DNA from: CAZFZT01 sp964523675
GTDB lineage: Bacteria > Planctomycetota > Phycisphaerae > Phycisphaerales > SM1A02
Length of the DNA stretch: 13,806 nucleotides
Assembly: GCA_964523675.1 (NCBI GenBank)
Contig: CAZFZT010000083.1
Coordinates: 1-13,806, forward strand
Direction: 5' to 3'
Shown here: positions 1 to 7,716 of the stretch, piece by piece
Layout: each line of letters begins with the position of its first letter
How positions within the stretch are numbered: position 1 is the stretch's first letter
Notes under the pieces: model-generated
What the model saw: only the letters and a program-made list of their open reading frames with translations
Told to the model about the DNA's origin: nothing
Databases searched by the model: none
Position numbers and translations under genes: made by a program

Positions 1-1212
1 GGGGCTGGTCGGCGTCACGCCCCTGGCGCGGTCCTCTTGGCCGGTCGCACCGTGATCGCCGCCGGCTCCCCTGGATCGATTGGCCGTGTCGCCAGCGACA
101 TCACGACACTGCGGCTGACTGACCACGTCATTCTGCCCGCGCTGGTCAATGCTCATGCGCACCTCGATCTGACGCACATCGGCCCGGTGTCATACACAGG
201 AGATTTTGTGAGCTGGGTCGATGTCGTCCGTGATCGCAGGGCTGTCGATCCTGAATTGATCGCGCATTCGGTTGCGATGGGTGCAGCCCTTTCGCTCGCA
301 GGTGGCACCGCGATCATCGGCGATATTGCCGGCATCGGCTCCCTTGCTGCGGTCGAAGCGCTTCGTGCAAGTGAGCTGGCAGGCGTCAGTTACGTGGAAC
401 TCTTCGGCCAGGGTCCACCCGAGAAAGCGGCCGCCGCACATGCCACCATTCAAAGTGTGGTCGCAACGATGCCCCCGCTGGAGCGCAACGTACGCGTCGG
501 CTTCCAACCTCACGCACCCTATTCCTGCGCGAAGGGTATCTACGATGCCACAGCCGCACTTCACAAGACTTATCCGCTCGCAACGCACCTCGCAGAGACG
601 CTCGATGAAATCACCTTCAGCCACGAGCCCCGCAACAGCGCGTTTGCGCAGCTGCTTGCCGACCGCGGCGTGTGGGATGACTCCATCACCGGGTACGGCT
701 GCCACCCAATTGACGCTCTGGCTGACATCTTTGAAGTGACACCCTTCCTCGCCGTTCACCTCAATTACATTGATGATGAGCACATCGACCTGCTCGCCCG
801 TTGGCCGATTCATGTCGCCTACTGCCCACGCGCGAGCGCCTACTTCGGCCATCACGCGCAGCCGGATGGACCAACCACCAGCCATCACCGTTACCAAGAC
901 ATGCTCAGTGCAGGTGTGAATGTCGCGCTGGGGACCGACAGCATTCTTTGCCTGGATACTCCCGACCGCATCAGCGTCCTCGATGAGATGCGCCTGCTCT
1001 ACCAGCGCGATGGAACGACCCCTGAGAGACTCCTGCGGATGGCGAGCGTCAATGGCGCCTACGCGCTCGGCTTTGATCCACAACTCGTCACCTTCAATCC
1101 CGGCCCGATCGCAGGAGTGATCGCACTGCCGTTTGACCCACGCAGATCGAATGACCCATTCGCACAAGTGCTCGAGCGCGTCGATGCGCCGCAGTGGATC
1201 GTCGGACCATGA
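1..1212 (+). CDS. amidohydrolase, aminodeoxyfutalosine deaminase-like (5' partial)
   Basis: Metal-dependent hydrolase of the amidohydrolase superfamily, in the TRZ/ATZ/MtaD group of deaminases. The frame is open from base 1 and the first residues (GAVLLAGRTVIAAG) resemble the N-terminal beta-sandwich strand of the family, so the true start lies upstream. The TTG at 37 is probably internal. 403 residues are visible. Metal ligands can be read: HAH at 154-162, the His of HLAET at 586, the His of AVH at 757 and the Asp of LGTDS at 937. The PHAPYS segment near 511, the HLAET motif and the CPRASA segment near 820 fit the aminodeoxyfutalosine deaminase branch (futalosine menaquinone pathway, cytosolic), but chlorohydrolase- or SAH-deaminase-like roles are possible. 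It overlaps the next gene by 4 bp (ATGA), suggesting translational coupling. The superfamily is secure; the substrate is inferred. Confidence 0.88.
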   Translation, partial: GAGRRHAPGAVLLAGRTVIAAGSPGSIGRVASDITTLRLTDHVILPALVNAHAHLDLTHIGPVSYTGDFVSWVDVVRDRRAVDPELIAHSVAMGAALSLAGGTAIIGDIAGIGSLAAVEALRASELAGVSYVELFGQGPPEKAAAAHATIQSVVATMPPLERNVRVGFQPHAPYSCAKGIYDATAALHKTYPLATHLAETLDEITFSHEPRNSAFAQLLADRGVWDDSITGYGCHPIDALADIFEVTPFLAVHLNYIDDEHIDLLARWPIHVAYCPRASAYFGHHAQPDGPTTSHHRYQDMLSAGVNVALGTDSILCLDTPDRISVLDEMRLLYQRDGTTPERLLRMASVNGAYALGFDPQLVTFNPGPIAGVIALPFDPRRSNDPFAQVLERVDAPQWIVGP

Positions 1213-1892
1213 CGTCGAGCATCTCCACGTTCGATCGATTTCTCGACTTCGGGCGCGATCCGATCACGGTCGGCCGACGGCTGCTCGGACAGCGCCTGGT
1301 GCGCGTTCTCGATGGGCAGAGACTCTCCGGCCGCATCGTGGAAGTCGAGGCCTATCTCGGCCGACACGACCGTGCTGCACACACCTTCAACGGCCGGCGC
1401 ACCGCCAGAAATGAATCGATGTATCTCGGCGGCGGACATGCCTACATCTACTTCACCTACGGCATGCATTACTGCTTCAACGTCGTCTGCGGCCAACCCG
1501 GCGATGGCATCGCGGTGCTCATTCGCGCACTGGAACCAGAAGAGGGAATCGAACTGATGTATCGCCATCGATTCAGCGGCAGCAAGCGCAAGAGGACCGC
1601 CACTCATGTGAAGGAGGTCAACCGCCATGTGCTTAGGAACTCCACCCTACCGCCGCGCACTGCGCTATGTTCGGGCCCGGCAAAGTTGACACAAGCGCTG
1701 GCGCTTGATCGTCGGCTCGATGGTATCGATCTGCGTACAAGTCGGGAATTGTTCATCGAGCGTCTCAGGCAGCGAAGCGTGCCTGCACGCGCGATCGGCA
1801 TCTCTCCTCGCATCGGAGTTGCCTATGCAGGCGACTGCGCACACCGGCCTCTGCGTTTTTTTCTTCATCAAAGCCCGCACGTGTCTGCTTGA
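1209..1892 (+). CDS. 3-methyladenine DNA glycosylase (AAG/MPG family)
   Basis: Base-excision repair enzyme that flips out and removes alkylated purines (3-methyladenine, 7-methylguanine, hypoxanthine); cytosolic. 227 residues, normal for bacterial members of the Pur_DNA_glyco family. The whole family is covered: EVEAYLG with the presumed catalytic Glu47, then Tyr49, His58, Tyr81 and Tyr84. Their spacing matches human AAG residues E125, Y127, H136, Y159 and Y162. The LCSGPAKL motif and the C-terminal ISPRIGV and HRPLRFFLH strand segments are also present. I chose the ATG at 1209 because it forms the ATGA overlap with the upstream stop. A GTG at 1194 is in frame but adds only five residues. About 20 basic residues between EEGIELM and LCSGP look like a lineage insertion. 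The gene ends on a candidate -35 box for the next transcription unit. A T7 run lies at 1856-1862. Confidence 0.93.
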   Translation: MTSSISTFDRFLDFGRDPITVGRRLLGQRLVRVLDGQRLSGRIVEVEAYLGRHDRAAHTFNGRRTARNESMYLGGGHAYIYFTYGMHYCFNVVCGQPGDGIAVLIRALEPEEGIELMYRHRFSGSKRKRTATHVKEVNRHVLRNSTLPPRTALCSGPAKLTQALALDRRLDGIDLRTSRELFIERLRQRSVPARAIGISPRIGVAYAGDCAHRPLRFFLHQSPHVSA

Positions 1893-1918
1893 CACCACCT
1901 AGAATGAAGCCCTATTTT
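1889..1918 (+). promoter_or_regulatory. candidate sigma-70-type promoter
   Basis: A perfect TTGACA at 1889-1894 is followed 18 bases later by TATTTT at 1913-1918. This sits just upstream of the Minf_1886-like gene and overlaps the stop of the glycosylase gene. The -35 is consensus and the -10 matches four of six positions. It fits a start point near 1925 and a leader of about 60 bases. It is a sequence match only, and planctomycete promoter consensus is not well known to me. Confidence 0.4.
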
Positions 1919-1985
1919 GAGCTGTGCATGCCCGATGCGCCGATAGTGTGTGTTCCGAGCAATCGGAACCAGAATGGAAAAGCAT

Positions 1986-2393
1986 ATGAGCCAACAGCAA
2001 CAGCAGCAGGTCGATTGGGACGCGATGCTCCGGCAGGCAGGCCCGTACCCCGTCGAAGCATTCAACTTCGTTCGCGATGGACTGACCTACACCATCGAAC
2101 GCATGAACAACCGCTGCGAGTTCTCCGATGAGGACCATCACATCGACGGCAGGCAGCTTTGCCTCGGCCTGCGCGATTTCGCCATCGAACAGTACGGCCT
2201 GCTCGCGCCGGCTGTCTTCCAGCACTGGCGCATCTGCCGAACCGAGGACTTCGGCCGCATCGTCTTCGCCATGGTCGAACATGGCCTGATGAGCAAGACC
2301 GAAGACGACACCCCGGAAGATTTCCGCGCGGTCTTCGACTTCCGCGAAGCGTTCAGCCGCGACCAACTCGTCGCGCGCATGGCCTGCCGGTGA
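1986..2393 (+). CDS. conserved hypothetical protein, Minf_1886-like family
   Basis: Unknown function. The 135-residue product matches, as I recall it, a small Planctomycetes/Verrucomicrobia family (Minf_1886 type). Features fitting the family are an Asp/Trp-rich start, the EAFNFVRDGLTYT helix, the block HIDGRQLCLGLRDFA, the FQHW segment, the DFGRIVFAMVEHGLM segment and a C-terminal DFRAVFDF. There is no signal peptide or membrane segment, so it is probably cytosolic. The N-terminus has six Gln in a row, encoded by mixed CAA/CAG codons. ATG 1986 is preferred because GGAAAAG lies just before it and family similarity starts soon after. ATG 1974 and GTG 1950 are in-frame alternatives. It appears monocistronic, with a candidate promoter at 1889-1918 and a terminator at 2426-2454. 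Confidence 0.82.
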   Translation: MSQQQQQQVDWDAMLRQAGPYPVEAFNFVRDGLTYTIERMNNRCEFSDEDHHIDGRQLCLGLRDFAIEQYGLLAPAVFQHWRICRTEDFGRIVFAMVEHGLMSKTEDDTPEDFRAVFDFREAFSRDQLVARMACR

Positions 2394-2425
2394 TGGCGCT
2401 TGTGTCAACATCTTGAAGCACTATG

Positions 2426-2454
2426 CAGCGAGTCGAACGGCTCGCTGTTTTCTT
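2426..2454 (+). terminator. intrinsic (Rho-independent) terminator
   Basis: A perfect 7-bp GC-rich stem, CAGCGAG (2426-2432) with CTCGCTG (2441-2447), closes an 8-base loop and is followed at once by TTTTCTT. It lies 32 bases after the stop of the Minf_1886-like gene and marks the end of that transcription unit. Confidence 0.8.
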
Positions 2455-3072
2455 ATGTCCTTCACAAGCCGCCGCGCACCGATCCGGTGATCCCGCCAGA
2501 GATGCCTTTTCGCAGATGCGCAGCGCGCACAGATATCACGTAGAGGGTTCAGTTTGCGCGCGCTGATGATGCGCCCTCGCCCCCACCGCATTCGTCCATC
2601 ATTGCAGGAGCAGCGATGCGCAGCGCGCGCTCCGGCGCGCCATTTCACATTCAGGCCGATGCCGCTGGCGTCATGTCTCTTGTGCCGGTGCAGAGTTGCG
2701 TGAAACAAGCGCATGAGACTTCTCCCGCCTGATGCGGGCTCCATAATGACCACTCAAGGGAAACGAACGCGCGCGCCGCTTCGAAGGATGTTCCCCCGTG
2801 AGGGCGAAGAATCGCCTCTCCCGGCCGATGTCGCAAAACGCACCTCGTTCAGAAATGTGAAGGATCGCACCGCCGAGCGGAGCGCTTGTGTGCGCCGGTG
2901 TTCACCGCCCTCGCCGGAGTACCCAACCGCGGGCTGCCGCCATGCGGTTACGAGACGTGCCTGTGATCGACCTGCCCTGCCGAGCAGTATGAGAATAGGC
3001 CCAGCTACGTATGGCAGCGCTCCTCAGGAGGCGAACCATAAGGGATCGCCCGCCAACAGGAACGACACCGCC
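2455..3072. other. 618-bp intergenic region without a supportable gene
   Basis: No frame on either strand gives a protein I recognise. The forward frame open from 2713 and the reverse frame 2421-2753 are Arg/Ala/Pro-rich with no family features. Small structures seen: a CCCGC/GCGGG hairpin with a five-base loop near 2725-2740; a GAGGGCGA/TCGCCTC hairpin near 2800-2820 with one bulged base; and a 14-base direct repeat (2515-2528 and 2615-2628) spaced exactly 100 bp. I see no tRNA or known riboswitch. It probably holds the promoter and leader of the beta-helix gene. Confidence 0.6.
2515..2628 (+). repeat. two copies of a 14-base direct repeat, 100 bp apart
   Basis: GATGCGCAGCGCGC occurs at 2515-2528 and again at 2615-2628. 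Both copies lie in non-coding sequence between the terminator at 2454 and the beta-helix gene. The word is GC-rich and of low complexity, so chance is a real possibility. Confidence 0.45.
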
Positions 3073-5034
3073 ATGCACACCCATCGAACCTTTCGCCTCG
3101 TCGTCGTTGCAGCGACTGCGGTGGTCACTTGCGCTGCTTCAGGTCAAACGGTGATCTACGTTGATGCTGCGGCTGAACCTGACGGTGAAGGTGGGTCGTG
3201 GGCGAATGCGTTGAACGAAATTCAGGACGCGCTCGCCCTCGCTGCTTCGATGCCCGGCGATGATGTGCAAATCTGGATCGCTGCCGGCGTGTATCGACCC
3301 GGCGGACCTGAGGACGGCCCGGAGGCGACATTCAATCTCATCAGCGGCGTGGCACTCTACGGCGGCTTCAAAGGTGGAGAGCGTTCACTGGATGAGCGCG
3401 ATTGGGAGCTCAACCAGACTGTGCTCAACGGATCTCCAGCAAGCACAAAGGAGTCCTGCACTCCGTTCACGAACGTCCTTACCGGCCATTCAATCTTCGA
3501 TGTAAGACTTGACGGCCTCGTCATCACCGGCGGCAGTGCGTGGACCTGGCCGGATTCGATGTCCGGCGGCGGTTTGGTGCTTGAGTCTTCAACTCTCGAA
3601 ATCGCGAATGTGCTCTTTCTCAATAACGACGCTGAAATCGGCGGTGCGATTCATGCCGTGGACTCGGACCTCATCTTCGAGAATGTGCAATTCGAATCTA
3701 ACTTCGCATTCGACGCCGGGGCGATGCGGCTCGTCGGGGGTTCGCTCCAGATGTATGATTGCGCGTTCGTTGATCAATCGGCTCTTGAGGTCGGCGGTGC
3801 ATTTTGGGCCACCGATGCGCTGATTGTTGCAGAGGGCACAGCGTTTCGCGATAACGCCGCGCCGGGCAACGGCTTCTCCGGCGCAGCCGCCCTCTACAAC
3901 TCCGATGTTACGTTCATCAACTGCTTGTTCACGGGGAACCATGCTCACGGCCCATCGACACTTTGGGTGGACGGCTCGCTGACGCTTGATGGTTGCACGT
4001 TCGATCAGAACGGAACCGGCGGTTACACCGTGGAAGGCAGCGGCGCGCTCCATGTACTCAACTCTGATTTCACGGATAATGCTGCGACTCCAATCTTCTG
4101 GAGCGGCGGGTCGAACGATGTCGCACTCATCGGATCGACCTTTGTCAACAACGGCTGCTCCGGTTCGAAATGCGGAGTCGGTGGTGTGCAGATTGGGGCG
4201 GCGGCGATTGAAATCGACGAGAGCACCTTTCATGGGAACTCTTCGCCTTGGGGCGGCAACGTCGTGATCGGTGCAACACACGCCCTGATCCGCAACTCGC
4301 ACATCACCGCCGGCTCTGCGCTCGACGTTGTGGGGGGGCTCGAATTCGGCGGAGGGTCGCTCACCGTAGTGAACACGCTCATCGCCTCGAACGGAGGTGG
4401 TGTCGCGATCACTGGTTCAGCCAATGCGACCTTCGTGAACTGCACCATTGCTGATAATCTGGGCGTTTCGCTGGACTGGGCGGGCGGTCTCAGCGTCGAC
4501 GCCAGCGCTCACGCCCAAGTCCGCAACTCCATCCTGTGGGGAAACGCTGAGGGCGATGAGAGCGCGCAGATCAGCGGCCCTGCCGATGTCTCTAACAGCA
4601 TTCTGCAAGGGCTGGATATGCACACCGGACACGGCAACCTCGGCGCTGACCCCATGTTCATCGACGACGATGGCCGGCTTGCGCCGAACTCGCCGGCGAT
4701 CGATGCGGGTGATAACGATGCCTTTCTCGCGCTTGATATCGAGCTCGTCGATCTTGATGGCGAGCCGCGCATCGTGGATGGAGATGACGATGGCGTCGCG
4801 GCCATTGACATCGGCGCATTCGAGGTGCAGGATACAGTGCAGCACATTCCCGGCGACCTTGATGGCGACGGCTCGGTCGGCGTCTCTGACCTGCTCATCG
4901 TGCTCGGCGCGTGGGGTGAATGTGCGGATTGCGCTCCCGGAGGCGAAAGCGGCGCATGCCCGGCGGACATGGACAATGACTGCGCTGTTGGAGTCTCTGA
5001 TCTGCTCGTCATCCTCGCTGCCTGGAGCGCGTAA
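3073..5034 (+). CDS. secreted right-handed beta-helix protein with C-terminal dockerin-like repeats
   Basis: 653 residues, predicted exported. Residues 1-24 form a signal peptide (basic HTHR, hydrophobic LVVVAATAVV, likely cleavage after ASG). Cys20 does not make a good lipobox. Next comes a segment VIYVDAAA ... GSWANAL ... IQDAL ... IWIAAGVY, typical of the start of planctomycete parallel beta-helix proteins. Roughly residues 130-520 hold irregular coils of about 22-25 residues with recurring F-x-N-N/G and N-x-T-F/I turns. Residues 520-585 look like the choice-of-anchor-Q region (NSPAIDAG at 539-546, DLDGEPR, DIGAFE). Two Ca-binding dockerin-like loops follow, DLDGDGSVGVSDLL from 595 and DMDNDCAVGVSDLL from 632, 37 residues apart with Cys-rich DNA between. 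ATG 3073 is chosen because it begins the signal peptide and AGGAA lies 10 bases before it. The substrate is unknown; adhesion or polysaccharide binding is a guess. Confidence 0.87.
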   Translation: MHTHRTFRLVVVAATAVVTCAASGQTVIYVDAAAEPDGEGGSWANALNEIQDALALAASMPGDDVQIWIAAGVYRPGGPEDGPEATFNLISGVALYGGFKGGERSLDERDWELNQTVLNGSPASTKESCTPFTNVLTGHSIFDVRLDGLVITGGSAWTWPDSMSGGGLVLESSTLEIANVLFLNNDAEIGGAIHAVDSDLIFENVQFESNFAFDAGAMRLVGGSLQMYDCAFVDQSALEVGGAFWATDALIVAEGTAFRDNAAPGNGFSGAAALYNSDVTFINCLFTGNHAHGPSTLWVDGSLTLDGCTFDQNGTGGYTVEGSGALHVLNSDFTDNAATPIFWSGGSNDVALIGSTFVNNGCSGSKCGVGGVQIGAAAIEIDESTFHGNSSPWGGNVVIGATHALIRNSHITAGSALDVVGGLEFGGGSLTVVNTLIASNGGGVAITGSANATFVNCTIADNLGVSLDWAGGLSVDASAHAQVRNSILWGNAEGDESAQISGPADVSNSILQGLDMHTGHGNLGADPMFIDDDGRLAPNSPAIDAGDNDAFLALDIELVDLDGEPRIVDGDDDGVAAIDIGAFEVQDTVQHIPGDLDGDGSVGVSDLLIVLGAWGECADCAPGGESGACPADMDNDCAVGVSDLLVILAAWSA

Positions 5035-5301
5035 CGACCACGTGGCAGCCGCCCGCCGATCCGGACCGATCAGATGGAATCATCGCTGCCCATACGGTCG
5101 CCGCAGACCGCACAGGCCGCAAAGTTTCCCCACATCGTGGTGCTGCCTTCGCATTGAGCAAAAGGGCGGCTGCGCGGGTTATTCGACGCTCGCTGCGCGA
5201 CGATGAAGACAGAGCGGGCCTTGCGTCCGCACCAGCGTCATCATCCAGCCGCGCGCCGGCTCAGCCCGCGCTGCGCCCGCGTCCACCTTGCGAGCACCAC
5301 C

Positions 5302-6357
5302 ATGAACCTTGTCGAAATCCTCCGCACCGCACATCAACACGGCGCCTCGGACATTCACATCATCGCCGGCCATCCGCCGATGATGCGCGTCAACACCGTC
5401 ATGACGCCCATGGAGCATCCGCCGCTGGCCCCGGAGGCGGTCCATGCTGCGCTCATGGAAATGACCAATGACGCGCAGCAGAAGCGTTACGACGAGGTGC
5501 AGGACCTCGACTTCTCGTACCAGGTCGAAGGCATCTGCCGCTACCGCGTCAACGCCCATATGCAGCGCGGCATGTGCGCGATGGCCTTGCGCGCCATCAA
5601 GACCAAGGTTCCCCCCATGGCTGACTTGACCCTGCCAGAGGTCATCAGCCGACTGACCTACCTGCCGCGCGGCCTGGTCCTCGTGACCGGCGACACCGGT
5701 TCCGGTAAGTCAACCACCCTGGCTGCGATGATCGAGGCCATGAACCAGCGTTATCGCAAGCACATCATCACGCTTGAAGACCCGGTTGAATACACCTTCG
5801 AGTCCAAGAAGTGTGTGATTGAGCAGCGCGAACTCGGGCAGGACATGCCGAGCTTCGCCTCCGGCCTCAAGCACGTGCTGCGTCAGGATCCGGACATCAT
5901 CCTGGTGGGCGAAATGCGCGACCTCGAAACGACCGCGCTTGCGATCTCCGCAGCTGAGACGGGCCACCTCGTACTCTCAACCCTGCACACCGTCAACGCA
6001 TCGCAAACCGTCGAACGTATTGTCGATATGTATCCGGCGGGGCAGCAGAATCAAATCCGCTCCATGCTCGGAAATACGCTCCAGGCAGTTATCTCCCAAA
6101 CGCTCTTCCGCCGCGTGGACAAGCCGGGCATGGTGCCGGCTGTGGAGATCATGCTCTGCACGCCGGCGGTGCGCAACATCATCCGCGAAGCGCGCACGTT
6201 TGAGATTCCGAACGTTATCGACACCAATCGCCAGATGGGAATGGTGTCGCTCGACACCTCCATCGCAGAGCTGTTCTTCAACGGCTACATCAGCCGCGAA
6301 GACGCCATCGCTCAGGCGGCCTACCCCGAGAAGCTCGAAAGACAACTTGCCGCATGA
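5302..6357 (+). CDS. pilT: type IV pilus retraction ATPase PilT
   Basis: Hexameric cytoplasmic ATPase that powers pilus retraction and twitching. 351 residues, normal for PilT, and lacking the long N-terminal domain of PilB. All motor motifs are intact: Walker A GDTGSGKS at 130-137 (Lys136), the Asp box LEDPVEY (Glu159, Asp160), Walker B ILVGEMRD (Glu204), and the His box HLVLSTLHT (His222, His229). This numbering agrees with my memory of Pseudomonas PilT. The C-terminal AVRNIIREAR segment corresponds to the PilT hallmark AIRNLIRE, which separates it from PilB and GspE. ATG 5302 is chosen because the product then starts MNLVEILRTA, as PilTs do. The in-frame ATG at 5203 would add an Arg/His/Pro-rich tail. 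No Shine-Dalgarno is visible. It heads the pilus cluster; pilC follows after 87 bases. Confidence 0.96.
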   Translation: MNLVEILRTAHQHGASDIHIIAGHPPMMRVNTVMTPMEHPPLAPEAVHAALMEMTNDAQQKRYDEVQDLDFSYQVEGICRYRVNAHMQRGMCAMALRAIKTKVPPMADLTLPEVISRLTYLPRGLVLVTGDTGSGKSTTLAAMIEAMNQRYRKHIITLEDPVEYTFESKKCVIEQRELGQDMPSFASGLKHVLRQDPDIILVGEMRDLETTALAISAAETGHLVLSTLHTVNASQTVERIVDMYPAGQQNQIRSMLGNTLQAVISQTLFRRVDKPGMVPAVEIMLCTPAVRNIIREARTFEIPNVIDTNRQMGMVSLDTSIAELFFNGYISREDAIAQAAYPEKLERQLAA

Positions 6358-6367
6358 ATAAAGCGCC

Positions 6368-6412
6368 GTCGGCTCTCGGCCTTCTGTTCTCCCCCAAGGA
6401 CGACCAGCCGAC
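6368..6412 (+). other. inverted repeat between pilT and pilC
   Basis: GTCGGCT at 6368-6374 is complementary to AGCCGAC at 6406-6412, closing a 31-base interval. There is no T tract after it, so it is not an intrinsic terminator. It could be an mRNA processing or stability element, or chance in a GC-rich gap. Confidence 0.3.
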
Positions 6413-6444
6413 CGCTTATACCCGTTAGCCGATAGCCATTCCCA

Positions 6445-7671
6445 ATGCCCCAGTATCGCTTTCAATCCCGACTCTCGACCGGCCAGGTACAGGCGGGCGT
6501 TCTGGTCGCAGAGAACGCCAACTCTGCTGCAGCGATGCTGCGCTCTCAGGGGCATCATGTCATGCAGGTGGCGCCGATTGCCAGCACCAACGAGCGGCTG
6601 AGCAAGACGCTTGCAGCGCTCAACTTCTCTTCCGGCCCGTCGCAGAATGACATTCTCGACTTCACGTCACAATTGGCGGTCATGATCCGCGCCGGCATCA
6701 GTCTGCGAGCTGCGCTCGAAGGCATTGCCGACCAGGTGACCAACCCCAAGTTCAAGAAGACACTGCTTGCCATCAAATCGGATGTCGAATCAGGCAAGCA
6801 GTTCTCGGAAGCGATCTCCAAGTATCCGAAGCTCTTCGGCCCGCTGTATGTGAACATGGTGCGCGCTTCGGAAATGTCGGGCTCATTTGCGAAGATGCTC
6901 GACCGAATTGCAGGTTTCATCAATCAGCAACTCGAAACGCGCAAGATGGTGATCGGCGCATCGATTTATCCGGGCATCATCGGCGGCATGGCGATTGGCG
7001 TGACCGTGTTCCTGCTCACGTTCGTGCTGCCGCGATTCCAGGGCGTCTTCGCCGGCAAGGAAGCCGCCATGCCCTGGCCCACACGATTTCTGTTGTCGCT
7101 CTCGGATTGGCTGGTGTCGCACTGGTGGATGCCCTCGAGTGCGGCGGTCCTCCTGATTCTGGGTTTCTTCGGCGCGATTCAAACGCCGATCGGCCGTTTC
7201 TGGTGGGACCGTGCGAAACTCACCATGCCGGTCTTCAAGCGCATGTTCCGGGCTTTATACGTCAGCCGATCGCTCCAGACATTGGGTGAACTGCTCAATG
7301 CAGGCGTGCCGATGCTTGATTCACTCGCGATCACCGGCGACATCTCGGGGAACGTGCATTACCGCCGGCTGTGGCGAAACGTCTATGCCGCGGTCAAGCA
7401 GGGCAAGAAGGTGCAAACGACGCTGACACGATCCACGCTCCTTCCGAAGTCGGTGGTGCAGATGATCGGCGCGGGCGAAGAGTCCGGCCGTCTTGGTGAG
7501 GTACTTGAAGAAATCTCCGAGTTCTATGCGAAAGCGCTGCGCGACGCCATCAAGGCAGTGACCAGCATGATTGAACCGCTCATGATCGTCGTCATGGGCG
7601 GCATCGTCGGCTTCATTGCCATGGCGATCATCCTGCCGATCTTCCGCATGAGCTCGATCGTTTCAGGATGA
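6445..7671 (+). CDS. pilC: type IV pilus inner-membrane platform protein PilC (GspF family)
   Basis: Polytopic inner-membrane protein that couples the PilB/PilT motors to pilin polymerisation. 408 residues, the usual length. A short N-terminal region is followed by two T2SSF domains, at about 69-195 (starting DILDFTSQLAVMIRAG) and 272-398 (SRSLQTLGELLNAGVPML). Each has the conserved acidic helix-turn: VRASEMSGSF in the first and GAGEESGRLGEVLEE from about 342 in the second. Three membrane segments are visible at about 173-197, 229-247 and 379-401. ATG 6445 gives the typical MPQYRF start, although no clear ribosome binding site precedes it. Adjacent pilT and downstream pilin-like genes favour a pilus rather than a type II secretion role. 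Confidence 0.94.
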   Translation: MPQYRFQSRLSTGQVQAGVLVAENANSAAAMLRSQGHHVMQVAPIASTNERLSKTLAALNFSSGPSQNDILDFTSQLAVMIRAGISLRAALEGIADQVTNPKFKKTLLAIKSDVESGKQFSEAISKYPKLFGPLYVNMVRASEMSGSFAKMLDRIAGFINQQLETRKMVIGASIYPGIIGGMAIGVTVFLLTFVLPRFQGVFAGKEAAMPWPTRFLLSLSDWLVSHWWMPSSAAVLLILGFFGAIQTPIGRFWWDRAKLTMPVFKRMFRALYVSRSLQTLGELLNAGVPMLDSLAITGDISGNVHYRRLWRNVYAAVKQGKKVQTTLTRSTLLPKSVVQMIGAGEESGRLGEVLEEISEFYAKALRDAIKAVTSMIEPLMIVVMGGIVGFIAMAIILPIFRMSSIVSG

Positions 7672-7703
7672 GGCGTTGTGAGGCGAGAATCGTGATGAGG
7701 CAT

Positions 7704-7708
7704 GAGGA
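7704..7708 (+). promoter_or_regulatory. ribosome binding site deciding the PilV-like start
   Basis: GAGGA lies 8 bases before ATG 7717. The upstream in-frame ATG at 7702 has its only purine-rich sequence one base away, so 7717 is the better start. Confidence 0.55.
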
Positions 7709-7716
7709 ACGACCGC

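Noticed and set aside
190..1167. 325-residue reverse-strand open frame
   Set aside because: It lies opposite the amidohydrolase, whose motifs are all intact; the reverse product is Cys/Arg/Val-rich without any family feature. It is a GC-rich shadow.
2421..2753. 110-residue reverse-strand open frame in the intergenic region
   Set aside because: Composition is Arg/His/Ala-rich, it runs through the terminator at 2426-2454 and has no recognisable features.
2800..2821. Hairpin GAGGGCGA/TCGCCTC as a terminator
   Set aside because: It has a bulge and no T tract, and no gene ends just before it.
2713..3072. N-terminal extension of the beta-helix protein
   Set aside because: The frame is open, but the extension is Arg/Pro-rich and would bury a good signal peptide that begins at 3073.
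3589..4302. 237-residue reverse-strand open frame
   Set aside because: It is antisense to clear beta-helix coils; no motif and no start signal.
5203..5301. 33-residue N-terminal extension of PilT
   Set aside because: PilT proteins start close to the MNLVEILRTA sequence at 5302; the extension is His/Arg/Pro-rich and unlike the family.
5035..5301. Search for a terminator, tRNA or small gene between the beta-helix gene and pilT
   Set aside because: No stem with a T tract, no tRNA-like fold and no coding-like frame were found; it likely contains only the pilT promoter, which I could not locate.
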